The notes under the pieces were generated by a model. The model did no database searches and was not told where the DNA came from. It saw only the letters and a list, made by a program, of their open reading frames with translations. Shown here piece after piece: positions 8,456 to 16,911 of a DNA stretch of 64,000 nucleotides. Numbering within the stretch: position 1 is the first letter of the stretch; each line of letters starts with the position of its first letter. The stretch covers positions 62,001 to 126,000 of the forward strand of contig NZ_JBGCCH010000023.1 in the NCBI RefSeq assembly GCF_041261205.1. The letters run 5' to 3'. The position numbers and the translations under genes are program-made. This DNA is from Catenulispora sp. MAP5-51 (lineage in GTDB: Bacteria > Actinomycetota > Actinomycetes > Streptomycetales > Catenulisporaceae).

Positions 8456-8919
8456 GCGCCGGGCTGCATCAGGATCTGGTCGCAGTTCAGCGTCACGGTC
8501 TCGAACACGACCTCGCTCGCGCCGGCCATCAGTCCGCCGATCTCCAGCCGCGAGGGCCACGCGTTCTCCAGCAGGTACGTGATGATCGGCTGCCCCGACT
8601 TCGGCGAGGTGGACGCCGCGAACAGCTGCAGCGAGCAGGTCTTGCGCGCGCCGGGGTCGCCCTGGAGCACCGCCTGGTGCCAGGACCACATGTAGGTCGA
8701 CGTGTCGAGTCCGCGTTTGAGCATCACCGACGGCGGGAGGGTCTTCCCGTACTGCTTCGTGTGCATGATCCCTCCCGGGCCGGTGGCGATGTACTCCACC
8801 GACTCCACCTCCGTGCTGATCCCGCTCAGCTCGCTGAACGTGGCGACCTGGATCCCGTCCACCTGGATCACGAAGGTCGACGCGCTCAGCACCGTCGGGT
8901 TGCCGCCGTCAACGGTCAT
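8452..8919 (-). CDS. Tail tube protein, gp19 family (second copy)
   Basis: Inner tube subunit of the eCIS, about 155 residues, with the typical stretch GIMHTKQYGKTLPPSVMLKR GLD in the centre and a final ETVTLNCDQI strand. ATG at 8919 (MTVDGGNP) has GAGGGA just upstream; a GTG at 8931 is an alternative with GGAG upstream. It is a paralogue of the neighbouring tube gene at 8960-9439, sharing HTKQ(Y/F)G and LKRGLD, and two adjacent tube genes of this kind usually give different rings. Coupled to the assembly gene by ATGA. Confidence 0.92.
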   Translation of the reverse strand: MTVDGGNPTVLSASTFVIQVDGIQVATFSELSGISTEVESVEYIATGPGGIMHTKQYGKTLPPSVMLKRGLDTSTYMWSWHQAVLQGDPGARKTCSLQLFAASTSPKSGQPIITYLLENAWPSRLEIGGLMAGASEVVFETVTLNCDQILMQPGA

Positions 8920-8959
8920 CTGGTCCCTCACCCCTCTCCGTCGAGTCAGTCCGCTGCCG

Positions 8960-9439
8960 TCACTCCGAGTCCAAAGTGATCAGGTCGCAGGCGATCGTCA
9001 CGTCCTCGGTGACGATGCCCTCCCCGGCCCGGGCCGAGGAGATGCTGATCTTCGCGCACCAGGCGTGCACGAGCGTGTAGCTCGCGAACGGCGACTGGCC
9101 GTTGATGCTGGGGAGCCCGCCGCCGAAGATCTGCAGGTTCAGGTGGTCGGCGCGCGCCGCCGGGTTGCCCTGGAGCGCCATCTGGTGCCAGTTCCAGAGC
9201 ACCCCGCTGTTGTCCAGGCCGCGTTTGAGCGTCACCGTCGGCGGGGTGGTCACCCCGAACTGCTTGGTGTGGTTGACGTATCCGTTGTCCACCGAGATGT
9301 ACTGCTCGACGTTGATGCCGCTCTCGATGCCGGCCAGCTCCTGGAAGGCAAGCTTCTGCAGCTGGCTGCTGCCCGGGATGTTCCCGGAGACCACGAAGAT
9401 CGGCGCGGACGCGACGGTGGAGTAGCTGGGACTCGACAT
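8960..9439 (-). CDS. Tail tube protein, gp19 family (first copy)
   Basis: Inner tube subunit, 159 residues, ATG at 9439 after GAGAGGAAAC. FVVSGNIPGSSQLQKLAFQE, then GYVNHTKQFGVTTPPTVTLK and RGLDNSGVLWNWHQMALQG are tube-family signatures. It is the first gene after the sheath, as expected for the main tube protein that stacks inside the sheath. It shares the HTKQxG...LKRGLD core with the next gene but differs in surface loops. Forty bases separate it from that gene, so it is in the same transcript. Confidence 0.93.
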   Translation of the reverse strand: MSSPSYSTVASAPIFVVSGNIPGSSQLQKLAFQELAGIESGINVEQYISVDNGYVNHTKQFGVTTPPTVTLKRGLDNSGVLWNWHQMALQGNPAARADHLNLQIFGGGLPSINGQSPFASYTLVHAWCAKISISSARAGEGIVTEDVTIACDLITLDSE

Positions 9440-9476
9440 GTTTCCTCTCGCCCTTCCTGCGGCTCAGCCGAACCGG

Positions 9477-11081
9477 TCATTCCTCCAGGGCCGCGCCCTG
9501 CGAGTACTGCGACACCCGGAAGACGATGAACTCCGCGGGCTTCACCGGCGCGATGCCGATGTCGACGGTGAGGATCCCGGCGTCGCGGTTCTCCGGGGGG
9601 TTGTTCTCCTCGTCGCACTTGACGAAGAACGCCTCCTCCGGCGTGCGGCCGAACAGCGCCCCGCTGCGCCAGACCCGGCGCAGGAACATGGTGATCGTGC
9701 GGCGCACCGCGCCCCACAGGAACCTGTCGTTGGGTTCGAACACCACCCAGTTGGTGCCGTCCAGGATGGACTTCTCCACGAAGTTGAACAGCCGGCGCAC
9801 GTTCAGGTAGCGCCACTCGGCGTCGCTGGAGAGCGTCCGCGCGCCCCAGATCCGGATGCCCTGGCCCGGGAAGGACCGGATGCAGTTGACCGCGATCGGG
9901 TTGAGCTGGTCGTGCTCGCCCCGGGTGATGTTGGTCTCCAGGTCGATCACGCCGCGCATCACTTCGTTGGCCGGGGCCTTGTGCACGCCGCGGGTCTCGT
10001 CGCTGCGCGCCCACACGCCGGCGACGTGGCCGCTGGGCGGCATGAAGACCGGACGGCCCCGGCCCGGGTCCATCACCTTGATCCAGGGCCAGTACAGCGT
10101 CGCGTACTTGGAGTCGTACCCGGCGACGCCGACGCGCCAGTCCTGGACCTGCTGGGCGCCGAGTCCGGGCGGGGCGTCGAGGATCGCCACCCGGTCGGCC
10201 ATCAGCTCGCAGTGCGCGATCATGGCCAGCTGGACGGCTTTCACGCCCTCGAGGTCGACCGTGCCGGCCTGGTAGGCGGACATGAGGTCGGGGACGCAGA
10301 GCATGGTCACGTTCTCGATGGCCTCCAGACCGGCGAAGCCGGTGCGGTCGGCCGTGTTCCCGACGTAGTCGCTCGGAGAGATATGGGCAGGCACAGTGCC
10401 GTCGGGCACAGCCGGAGCCGCCGCTGCCGTGGGGGTCAGCGCGACCCGGACACCCTTGGCCGGCACCAGTGCCGCCCCGCCCTTGACCTCCTCCAGCGCG
10501 ATGAGCTTGGAGGATTCCTTGACGACGGTGGCGGCGTTGCGCGCGCCCCGCCGCGGCGAGAGGTTGTCGAAGACCTCCGCCTCGCGGCCGTCGACCAGGA
10601 CGACCAGTTTGAACAGGTCCTCGCCGGGCTCGCCGGCGTCGGCGACCTCGACGGCCACCGCACCGCCGGTGCCCTCGGCGGCCAGGGCCCGCGCGCGCAG
10701 CGCCGGCCGGTTGCCGTCGCCCGCCGCCGGCAGCACGCCGGGTCCGGCCGATGTCTCGGGCTGCGCCGCCGCGGCCGCGGTGCCGTCAGACGCCACGCCG
10801 TTCGCCGCAGACGCCTCGTCGCCGCCGACGCGGACCACGTACGCCGCCCCGCCGCCGTTGAGGAAGTACCCGTAGACCGCCTGCGGGAGGTACCCGCCGT
10901 CGACGAACCCGCCGAAGGCCTTCGTGTACTGCGTCCAGTTCGTGACGAGCGTCGGCTGGTCGGGGACGCCGTGCTCGGTGAAGCCGACGAACGCGCACAC
11001 CGCGGTGCCCACACCCTCGATGGGCCTGGAGCCTGAGGAGACTTCCTCGACGTAGATTCCGGGGGATCGGTAGGCAGGCAC
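9477..11081 (-). CDS. Contractile tail sheath protein
   Basis: Sheath subunit of the eCIS, 534 residues. GTG at 11081 follows AAGGAGGGACA. The N-terminus PAYRSPGIYVEEVSSGSRPI is the standard sheath opening that donates a strand to the neighbouring subunit, and the C-terminus has ERRLFNFVE-like NVRRLFNFVEKSILDGTNW, RRTITMFLRRVWRSGALFG and a closing KPAEFIVFRVSQYSQGA. A middle domain near residues 80-260 is variable and rich in Ala/Gly. Only one sheath gene is present in the window, whereas Afp has three. A 134-bp spacer with stem-loops separates it from the upstream gene, so it may have its own promoter. Confidence 0.95.
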   Translation of the reverse strand: MPAYRSPGIYVEEVSSGSRPIEGVGTAVCAFVGFTEHGVPDQPTLVTNWTQYTKAFGGFVDGGYLPQAVYGYFLNGGGAAYVVRVGGDEASAANGVASDGTAAAAAQPETSAGPGVLPAAGDGNRPALRARALAAEGTGGAVAVEVADAGEPGEDLFKLVVLVDGREAEVFDNLSPRRGARNAATVVKESSKLIALEEVKGGAALVPAKGVRVALTPTAAAAPAVPDGTVPAHISPSDYVGNTADRTGFAGLEAIENVTMLCVPDLMSAYQAGTVDLEGVKAVQLAMIAHCELMADRVAILDAPPGLGAQQVQDWRVGVAGYDSKYATLYWPWIKVMDPGRGRPVFMPPSGHVAGVWARSDETRGVHKAPANEVMRGVIDLETNITRGEHDQLNPIAVNCIRSFPGQGIRIWGARTLSSDAEWRYLNVRRLFNFVEKSILDGTNWVVFEPNDRFLWGAVRRTITMFLRRVWRSGALFGRTPEEAFFVKCDEENNPPENRDAGILTVDIGIAPVKPAEFIVFRVSQYSQGAALEE

Positions 11082-11124
11082 TGTCCCTCCTTGCTTAATG
11101 GGGGTCGGCGACGATCAGTCTCCT

Positions 11125-11183
11125 GGAGCGGGAAACGCTCCACGTGCGCACCGTGGCCGCCAAGGAGGCAACTTCCGGTGCGC
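11125..11183. promoter_or_regulatory. Two stem-loops in the leader before the sheath gene
   Basis: The 134-bp spacer between the candidate protease gene and the sheath holds GGAGCG-GGAAA-CGCTCC at 11125-11141 and an 8-bp inverted repeat, GCGCACCG at 11146-11153 with CGGTGCGC at 11176-11183. There is no T-run, so a classical terminator is not obvious. They could limit read-through, protect the sheath message or form an operator. Confidence 0.4.
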
Positions 11184-11215
11184 GATAAGGCAGGACGATG
11201 ACGCTGACTCGCGTG

Positions 11216-11761
11216 CTACTGACGCACGACGAACGCGTTCTTCGAGGCGATGTAGGTCTCGAACTGCTGGCCCGTGCGCTGCGTCGTCGCCCCGGTGTTC
11301 GGGTCGTAGCACAGGTACCGGTCGTCGGAAGCCTGCGAACCGCGGTTGTAGATGGCGCCCTCGGAGTGCAGGTCGTTGCCGAACCAGATCCGGGTGTGGT
11401 TCGCGAAGGTCCGGTTCTGCACGTTCTTGATGACGGTCCCCCGGTCCATCGAGCCCCCGCCGAGCCGCCCCGACGCGTAGGTCACCTGCGCCGCGAGCCC
11501 GCCGCCGCCGGCCCACTGGACCATGGTCGCGACGGCCGCGTCCCTGTCCCCCTGCGGCATCTGCGCGAACTGGAGCCCTCCGGCCGGGCAGCCGTGCGTG
11601 AGCCAGTGGGTGGCCATGACCCCGCAGAACTGGTCGATCTCCGTGTGGAACGCCGGCGGGTTCTGACCCCGCCGGCCGACCCAGAAGTTGGGGTGCGGAG
11701 TGGCGAAGTCCGTGTAGAGGAACGGGTTCGGCGGCATGCCCGGCTGATACGTGATGGTCAT
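11216..11761 (-). CDS. Candidate papain-like (C58/YopT-like) cysteine protease, possible eCIS effector
   Basis: A 181-residue protein that opens the eCIS gene run. ATG at 11761 (MTITYQPGMPPNPF) follows GGGAGGAAGCC; the longer frame from 11794 lacks this site. I do not recognise a close family, but three blocks sit in the order and spacing of a papain-like triad: Cys46 in DQFCGVMATHWL (Cys followed by Trp at +7), His132 in DLHSEGAIYN, and Asp153 in RYLCYDPNTG, the last resembling the DPNxG motif of YopT-type peptidases. No signal peptide or transmembrane segment is seen, fitting a loaded cargo rather than a secreted enzyme. Function is inference; it could also be an unrelated small protein. 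Confidence 0.45.
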   Translation of the reverse strand: MTITYQPGMPPNPFLYTDFATPHPNFWVGRRGQNPPAFHTEIDQFCGVMATHWLTHGCPAGGLQFAQMPQGDRDAAVATMVQWAGGGGLAAQVTYASGRLGGGSMDRGTVIKNVQNRTFANHTRIWFGNDLHSEGAIYNRGSQASDDRYLCYDPNTGATTQRTGQQFETYIASKNAFVVRQ

Positions 11762-12040
11762 GGCTTCCTCCCCGAGACCGCGAAAAGGCGGCATGGGTGC
11801 CGGGAACGGTCCTGGCCCCGCCTGGTCTCATCGGCCAAGCTAGCCGCGGGGCACGGCCGGCAAGATGCATGACCGGGCAGTGTCGGGGGAAGCGATCGGC
11901 GCTCGAAAGAGCACCGCTCACCAGGGGAGTTCCGGCGCGGCGAAACGAACGGCGCCGGCCGGGAACCTCGTTCCCGGCCGGCGCCGACAGGCGGGCCGGC
12001 CGCTTACGCGGCCCGGCCCGCGGTCAAGATCACGCGGTCC
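11762..12040. other. Intergenic region between msrA and the eCIS run
   Basis: This 279-bp gap between two minus-strand genes holds the msrA terminator hairpin (listed separately) and, between it and 11762, the likely promoter of the eCIS run. No convincing -35/-10 pair was found by eye, and no ORF with a ribosome-binding site is present. Confidence 0.5.
11951..11985 (-). terminator. Perfect 16-bp hairpin downstream of msrA
   Basis: GGCGCCGGCCGGGAAC at 11951-11966 pairs exactly with 11970-11985 around a CTC loop. It lies about 55 bases past the msrA stop and before the eCIS run, so it should end msrA transcription and insulate the eCIS genes. There is no T-run, as is common in high-GC actinomycetes. 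Confidence 0.75.
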
Positions 12041-12547
12041 CTACTGAGCCGCCCGCCGAGGCAGCTTCCAGTTCGGGCGCGGGTAGTGGCAGGTGTACCC
12101 GTTCGGGTACTTCTGCAGGTAGTCCTGGTGCTCCGGCTCGGCCTCCCAGAAGTCGCCGGCCGGGGCGACCTCGGTGACGACCTTGCCCGGCCACAGGCCG
12201 GAGGCGTCGACGTCGGCGATGGTGTCCTCGGCCACGCGCTTCTGCTCGTCGTCCACGTAGTAGATCGCCGAGCGGTAGCTGCGGCCCAGGTCGTTGCCCT
12301 GGCGGTCCACGGTCGTGGGGTCGTGGATCTGGAAGAAGAACTCCAGCAGGGCCCGGTAGTCGGTCTGCTCCGGGTCGTAGACGATCTCGATCGACTCCGC
12401 GTGGTCACCGTGATTACGGTAGGTGGCGTTCGGCGTGTCTCCGCCGGAGTAGCCGACACGGGTGGACACGACGCCGGGCTCCCGGCGGACGAGCTCCTCC
12501 ATACCCCAGAAGCAGCCTCCGGCGAGAATCGCCTTCTCGGTGGCCAT
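12041..12547 (-). CDS. msrA: Peptide methionine sulfoxide reductase A
   Basis: Reduces methionine-S-sulfoxide in proteins and free methionine. The catalytic GCFWGMEE with Cys12 follows at once after MATEKAILA, and the conserved blocks [30 protein letters not shown] and [14 protein letters not shown] are present. The 168-residue length is standard. C-terminal cysteines for resolving are limited to Cys in [11 protein letters not shown], which is near residue 155. ATG at 12547 follows GAGGAATAGCG. It stands alone between the ClC gene and a strong hairpin, all on the minus strand. Confidence 0.97.
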   Translation of the reverse strand: MATEKAILAGGCFWGMEELVRREPGVVSTRVGYSGGDTPNATYRNHGDHAESIEIVYDPEQTDYRALLEFFFQIHDPTTVDRQGNDLGRSYRSAIYYVDDEQKRVAEDTIADVDASGLWPGKVVTEVAPAGDFWEAEPEHQDYLQKYPNGYTCHYPRPNWKLPRRAAQ

Positions 12548-12616
12548 CGCTATTCCTCTTCCTAAGCTGGTCAGTGCGGGCTTGCCTTGCCCTTCCTACA
12601 ACACCAGCGTAGGTGC

Positions 12617-13957
12617 TCACTCTTCCCGCGTCCTGACGGCCTGCGGCTCGGACACGGCCCCCGTACCGAGGCGCGCGCTGATCACGTACGCGACCACGAC
12701 GGCCACGATCACCAGCGGGGTGAGCGCCAGAGCGTCGGAGGGGAACAGCAGGGCCGGCAGCAGCACGGACGTCATCGGCAGCCCCAGCATCGCCACCGCC
12801 ATGGCCCCGATGCCCATGGCCGCGCCGGCGACCATCGGCAGGCCGGGCAGATGGGACATCGCGATCCCGCCGGCGGCGCCGATGTACAGGCTCGGGAAGA
12901 TCGGGCCGCCGCGGAAGCAGCTCAGCGAGAGCGCGTAGGCCGCCGACTTGAACAGCACCACCAGCACCAGCGCGCCGGCCGTCCAAGTTCCCGCTTTGTC
13001 GATCAGCGCGGGCAGGGCCGTCTGACCGGAGAACAGCACCTCGGAAGCGCCGTGGCTGGTGCTCTCGGCGAAGGCGATCGCGCAGCCGGCCACGGCCAGG
13101 CCGACCAGCGGCATGAGGATGATCATGCGCGGCTCGACCACCGCCTGCAGGGCCAGGGACGCGCGGCGGATGACCGTGCCGACCAGCGCGGCCGCCAGGC
13201 CGATGACCAGCGCCCACAGCAGCTCGTAGCCGGTCGGCGTGGTGAAGGCGGGGGCGCCGGGGATGCTCAGGCTGAAGGTGCCGTACCCGGTCCAGTCGTC
13301 CAGTCCCACGAAGATCAGCGCGCCGACGCCGGCCGCGAGCAGGCCGGGCACCAGGACCACGCCCAGCATCGGCCCGCCGAGCCCGGCGGTCTCCATGATC
13401 AGGAACGCGCCGACGACCGGCGAGCCCAGCAGCGTGGCGATCGCGGCGAAGGCCCCGGCGGCGGCGATGGCGGCGACCGCGCGGTCCGGGGCGCCGCGCT
13501 TGAGCAGCCGCACCGCCAGGGCCCCGAGCCCGCTGCCGATGGCGATCAGCGGCGCCTCCGGGCCGAGCACGGCGCCAAACGCGAGGGTGACGAACGAGGC
13601 CGCGACGACGCCGGGGAGGTCGACCGGGCGGACCGTGCCGGACGCCTTGAACCCCTCGGCCGGCTTGTGGCCGGAAGTCCCCGGCAGGAACCTGATGCAG
13701 CACGCCACCACCACGCCGGCGACGAACAGCGGGATCAGCGGCCACCACACCGGCGGCTTGGACCACAGGTCCCCGGGCAGCGTCGTGAAGATGGAGGTCT
13801 GCGCCGAGGTGACCGCTTTGAGATAGAAGTAGGCCACGGTGGACACCACGACCCCGACCACGGCGGCCATCACCAGCATCGCCACGTAGGCGCGGGACTT
13901 CAGCAGGTCGGCGGGGTTCGGGGCAGACGAGGGCCCGGAGGCGGCCGAATCGGTCAT
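12617..13957 (-). CDS. ClC-family chloride channel/transporter
   Basis: A 446-residue polytopic membrane protein of the ClC family. The external gate motif appears as LGPEAPL near residue 130, with Glu in the position of the gating glutamate of E. coli ClcA, followed by LLGSPVVGAFLIMETAG and the second half motif FRGGPIFPSLYIGAAGG near 350. Aligning GAFLIMET with ClcA GILFIIEE puts Thr where ClcA has the proton glutamate Glu203; some proton-coupled ClCs also carry Thr there. About 10-12 membrane helices can be seen. It could exchange chloride for protons or act as a channel; the glutamate decarboxylase nearby hints at acid stress (inference). Confidence 0.92.
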   Translation of the reverse strand: MTDSAASGPSSAPNPADLLKSRAYVAMLVMAAVVGVVVSTVAYFYLKAVTSAQTSIFTTLPGDLWSKPPVWWPLIPLFVAGVVVACCIRFLPGTSGHKPAEGFKASGTVRPVDLPGVVAASFVTLAFGAVLGPEAPLIAIGSGLGALAVRLLKRGAPDRAVAAIAAAGAFAAIATLLGSPVVGAFLIMETAGLGGPMLGVVLVPGLLAAGVGALIFVGLDDWTGYGTFSLSIPGAPAFTTPTGYELLWALVIGLAAALVGTVIRRASLALQAVVEPRMIILMPLVGLAVAGCAIAFAESTSHGASEVLFSGQTALPALIDKAGTWTAGALVLVVLFKSAAYALSLSCFRGGPIFPSLYIGAAGGIAMSHLPGLPMVAGAAMGIGAMAVAMLGLPMTSVLLPALLFPSDALALTPLVIVAVVVAYVISARLGTGAVSEPQAVRTREE

Positions 13958-13992
13958 AAGCGCATGTTAGTGGTCGAATGCGGGCAGCCGCG

Positions 13993-14634
13993 CTATGCCA
14001 GCCCGACGATCCCGTGGATGACGAAGTACGTGCCCACGATCGCCGCCGCGCTCAAGCCGATCACGCGGCCGTGGCGGGCGAGCCACTCGTTGACCGCCCG
14101 CAGGGCCGCGGCAGCGCGCTCCGGGGCGATCGCGTAGTACGCGATCGGCAGTTCGGCCATCAAGAGCACGATCGCCGCGAGCAGGATCACGTCGAACACC
14201 ACAGCCGCCGTGCTGGGGTTGCCCTTGGCGATCGAGTGCAACGACGCCAGATACAGCGGGGACGGCGATCCCAGTACCAAGCCCAGCCCGACGACGACGA
14301 GAAGCCGCATCTCGCGCTCCTCGGGCTTCTTCTTGTCCTTCTTCGCGCGGGGCTTGCGGCGGGCCACGTACAGCCCGAACGCCAGGATGACCAGTCCGAT
14401 GGCCAGGTCGATGGCCGGCGGCACCGTATGGTGCTTGCTGCTGTCGTCCACGCTGGTGCTCGTCAGCACCTCCACCACGGCGAAGCCGACACCCAGGGTG
14501 ACCGCGGCCGCGGTGATCAGGAAGATCACGGCGTTGCGCAGGGGATGCGCCAAGCCCAGCAGACCGGCGACGATGAGCAGCGTCGACGGCGAGAACGCGG
14601 CGGCCACCGCCGACGGGATCGCCTCCCAGAGCAT
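13993..14634 (-). CDS. GAP-family (Sap/sulfolipid-addressing-like) membrane protein
   Basis: A 213-residue protein with about six membrane helices: IPSAVAAAFSPSTLLIVAGL at the N-terminus, AVIFLITAAAVTLGVGFAVV, then IDLAIGLVILAFGLYVARR. A basic cytoplasmic loop (RRKPRAKKDKKKPEEREMR) divides the two halves. This layout matches the GAP family seen around actinobacterial lipid export genes, where the role is unclear. ATG at 14634 (MLWEAIPS) was chosen because the first helix begins there; longer forms add a charged extension without clear support. It diverges from the gene at 14762. Confidence 0.7.
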   Translation of the reverse strand: MLWEAIPSAVAAAFSPSTLLIVAGLLGLAHPLRNAVIFLITAAAVTLGVGFAVVEVLTSTSVDDSSKHHTVPPAIDLAIGLVILAFGLYVARRKPRAKKDKKKPEEREMRLLVVVGLGLVLGSPSPLYLASLHSIAKGNPSTAAVVFDVILLAAIVLLMAELPIAYYAIAPERAAAALRAVNEWLARHGRVIGLSAAAIVGTYFVIHGIVGLA

Positions 14635-14761
14635 GATGATCACCTGCGCGTTTCGCCCGGCGGACAAACCACGCGAGGGGCCTGGCTGCTCCAAGCGGGT
14701 GAAGGCAGCGTCGGCTGAACGGATGGCGGCGTGCGATCGCGGCGAATAAAAGGTGTGATTC

Positions 14762-15526
14762 ATGATGATGAACACCGACGCGGGGAAGGGCCGCCCGAAG
14801 CGGGACTCCCGCTGGCGCCGCAAGCACCAGAGCCCGGCCCCGGCCGGCCGTGAGACCTGGTGGGCCCCGCGCGACCGGAGCTGGTGGATCGGCGTCCTGT
14901 TCGCGATCGGGTCCGCGCTGTTCGCCCTCGGCGTCCTGCCCGCCTACGCGAACGCGGTGGGCCTGCGGGCCGACGGGCTCACCTTCTTCGCCGGGTCGGT
15001 CTTCTTCACCTCGGCCGGGTTCCTGCAGTACCGGGAAGCGGTCGACGCTGTCCCGGCCGGCCTGCGCCACGGCCGCCGCGTCCTGGTCTACCTGCCGGGC
15101 CGCATCGACTGGCAGGCGACAGCCTGGCAGTCGATCGGGACGCTGGCGTTCAACGTCAGCACCGGGCTGGCCGTCGGCGCCACCATCGGCTCGGACCTGT
15201 ACCGGCACCACGTCTGGCGGCCGGACGCGGTGGGCTCCGTCTGCTTCCTCGTGGCCAGCACGCTGGCCTGGTACGAGGCCTGCCACGGATGGTTCGCGTG
15301 GCGGCCCCGGTCGGTCGCGTGGTGGATCACGCTGGCGAACCTGGCCGGCTCGGTCGCCTTCGGCGTGTCGGCGGCCGCCGCGTTCGTGCAGCCCGGGACG
15401 GCCGACCTGCTCAGCTCCCCGATCGCCAACCTCGGGACGCTGATCGGCGCGGTGCTGTTCCTCCTCGGCGCCGTCCTGCTCCTGGTCGAGCGGAACGAGG
15501 CCGAGGGCGGACCGCCGTCTCAGTGA
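14762..15526 (+). CDS. Six-helix integral membrane protein, function unknown
   Basis: A 254-residue protein with a basic N-terminal 40 residues and about six membrane helices, the first being WWIGVLFAIGSALFALGVLP and the last LGTLIGAVLFLLGAVLLLVE. No known motif was recognised; the layout resembles YrhK-type or other small actinobacterial membrane proteins. Three ATG codons in a row open the frame; AAAAGGTG about 8 bases upstream of the first favours 14762. It diverges from the GAP gene and converges with the glutamate decarboxylase gene, overlapping its end by 7 bases. Confidence 0.8.
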   Translation: MMMNTDAGKGRPKRDSRWRRKHQSPAPAGRETWWAPRDRSWWIGVLFAIGSALFALGVLPAYANAVGLRADGLTFFAGSVFFTSAGFLQYREAVDAVPAGLRHGRRVLVYLPGRIDWQATAWQSIGTLAFNVSTGLAVGATIGSDLYRHHVWRPDAVGSVCFLVASTLAWYEACHGWFAWRPRSVAWWITLANLAGSVAFGVSAAAAFVQPGTADLLSSPIANLGTLIGAVLFLLGAVLLLVERNEAEGGPPSQ

Positions 15527-16911
15527 TGGAACCCGGTCTGCTGCGGCGCCACCGACGTCCCCTGCCGCCCCGCCTCCTGGAGCCGCTTGACCTCGCGCTC
15601 GATGTCGTCCCCGAGCAGCGCCAGCTTGTCGTGGCCGATGCCGTGCCGGACCAGGACGCGCTGGATCACCGTCTCCTGACGGTCCGCCGGGAGCGGATAC
15701 GCCGGGACCTGCCACCCGCGCGTGCGCAGCCGGTCGGTCAGGTCGTAGAGCGTGAACCCGGCGTTGTCGGGGTCCTTGAGCTTCCAGCTCACCGCCGGCA
15801 AGGCGTTCTTGCCGTCGTACACGAGCTCGAAGGGTCCCATCTGCGCGACGCGGCGCCCCAGAGCCTGCCCGGCCTGCGAGGCGACCTCGTAGATCTTCCG
15901 GTAGCCCTCCCGGCCGTAGCGCAGGAAGTTGAAGTACTGCGCGATGACCTGGCCGCCGGGCCGGGAGAAGTTCAGCGCGAGCGTGGGCATGTTGCCGCCG
16001 AGGTAGCTCACCCGGAACACCAGGTCCTCCGGCAGCAGCTCCGGGGAGCGCCACACCACCCAGCCCACGCCCAGGGGCGCCATGCCGTACTTGTGGCCCG
16101 AGGCGTTGATCGAGGCCACCCGCGGGACCCGGAAGTCCCACCACAGGTCCGGCTGCAGGAACGGCGCGACGAATCCGCCGCTGGCCGCGTCCACGTGCAG
16201 CGGGACGTCCAGACCGGTGTCCTTCTCGATCGCGTCGAGCTCGGCGGCGAGCTCCTTGATCGGCTCGTAGTCGCAGGTGTAGGTCACGCCGAGGATGCCG
16301 ACGACGCCGATCGTGTTCTCGTCGACCGCCGCGCGCAGCTGCTCCGGCCGCAGCCCGGTGGCGTCGGGCAGGACCGGGATCTGGCGCAGCTCGACGTCGA
16401 AGTACCGCCCGAACTTCTCCCAGCACACCTGCACCGGCCCGCACACCAGGTTCGGCCGGTCCGCGGGCTTGCCGGCGGCCTTGCGCGCCGCGCGCCAGCG
16501 CCACTTCAGCGCCAGCCCGGCGAGCATCGCCGCCTCCGAGGACCCGGTCGTGGAGGTGCCGGCGGTCGGTCCGGGCGGCGCGTTCCACAGGTCGGCCAGG
16601 ATGTGCACGCAGCGGTTCTCGATCTCCGCGGTCTGCGGGTACTCGTCCTTGTCGACCATGTTCTTGTCGACGCACACAGCCATCAGCTCGTGCGCCTCGT
16701 GATCCAGGAACGTCGAACAGAAGGTCGCCAGGTTCTGCGACGCGTTCCCGTCCAGGGCGAGCTCGTCCAGGATGAGATCGCGCACCGAGTCCGCCGGCGA
16801 CGGGTGCTCCGGCATCCGCTTCTTGGGAAGGTCGCGGCTGGCCAGCGCCGTGCTGTAGCAGTCCTCAATGGCGTCCGAGTCGCCGGGGTCGACCTCGTGC
16901 AGGGCAGCCAC
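15520..16911 (-). CDS. gadB: Glutamate decarboxylase (PLP-dependent)
   Basis: Converts glutamate to GABA and CO2, consuming a proton. The 463-residue length is normal. PTAGTSTTGSSEAAMLAGLA, HVDAASGGFVAPF and SINASGHKYGMAPLGVGW (PLP lysine near residue 274) are typical of GadA/B. The C-terminus ends GFHH, resembling the His-ending tail that closes the E. coli active site at neutral pH. The GTG start at 16911 has GGAGG upstream. No GadC-like antiporter is next to it; ClC and two membrane proteins of unknown role are within 3 kb. It converges on the membrane protein gene with a 7-base overlap. Confidence 0.95.
   Translation of the reverse strand: MAALHEVDPGDSDAIEDCYSTALASRDLPKKRMPEHPSPADSVRDLILDELALDGNASQNLATFCSTFLDHEAHELMAVCVDKNMVDKDEYPQTAEIENRCVHILADLWNAPPGPTAGTSTTGSSEAAMLAGLALKWRWRAARKAAGKPADRPNLVCGPVQVCWEKFGRYFDVELRQIPVLPDATGLRPEQLRAAVDENTIGVVGILGVTYTCDYEPIKELAAELDAIEKDTGLDVPLHVDAASGGFVAPFLQPDLWWDFRVPRVASINASGHKYGMAPLGVGWVVWRSPELLPEDLVFRVSYLGGNMPTLALNFSRPGGQVIAQYFNFLRYGREGYRKIYEVASQAGQALGRRVAQMGPFELVYDGKNALPAVSWKLKDPDNAGFTLYDLTDRLRTRGWQVPAYPLPADRQETVIQRVLVRHGIGHDKLALLGDDIEREVKRLQEAGRQGTSVAPQQTGFHH

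Noticed and set aside
12587-14137. 516-codon plus frame over the ClC gene
   Set aside because: Antisense of a clear ClC protein; no motif and Gly/Arg/Gln-rich.
13967-16675. 902-codon minus-strand frame across GAP, membrane and gadB genes
   Set aside because: It overlaps three genes with recognised or well-structured products and has random-looking composition.
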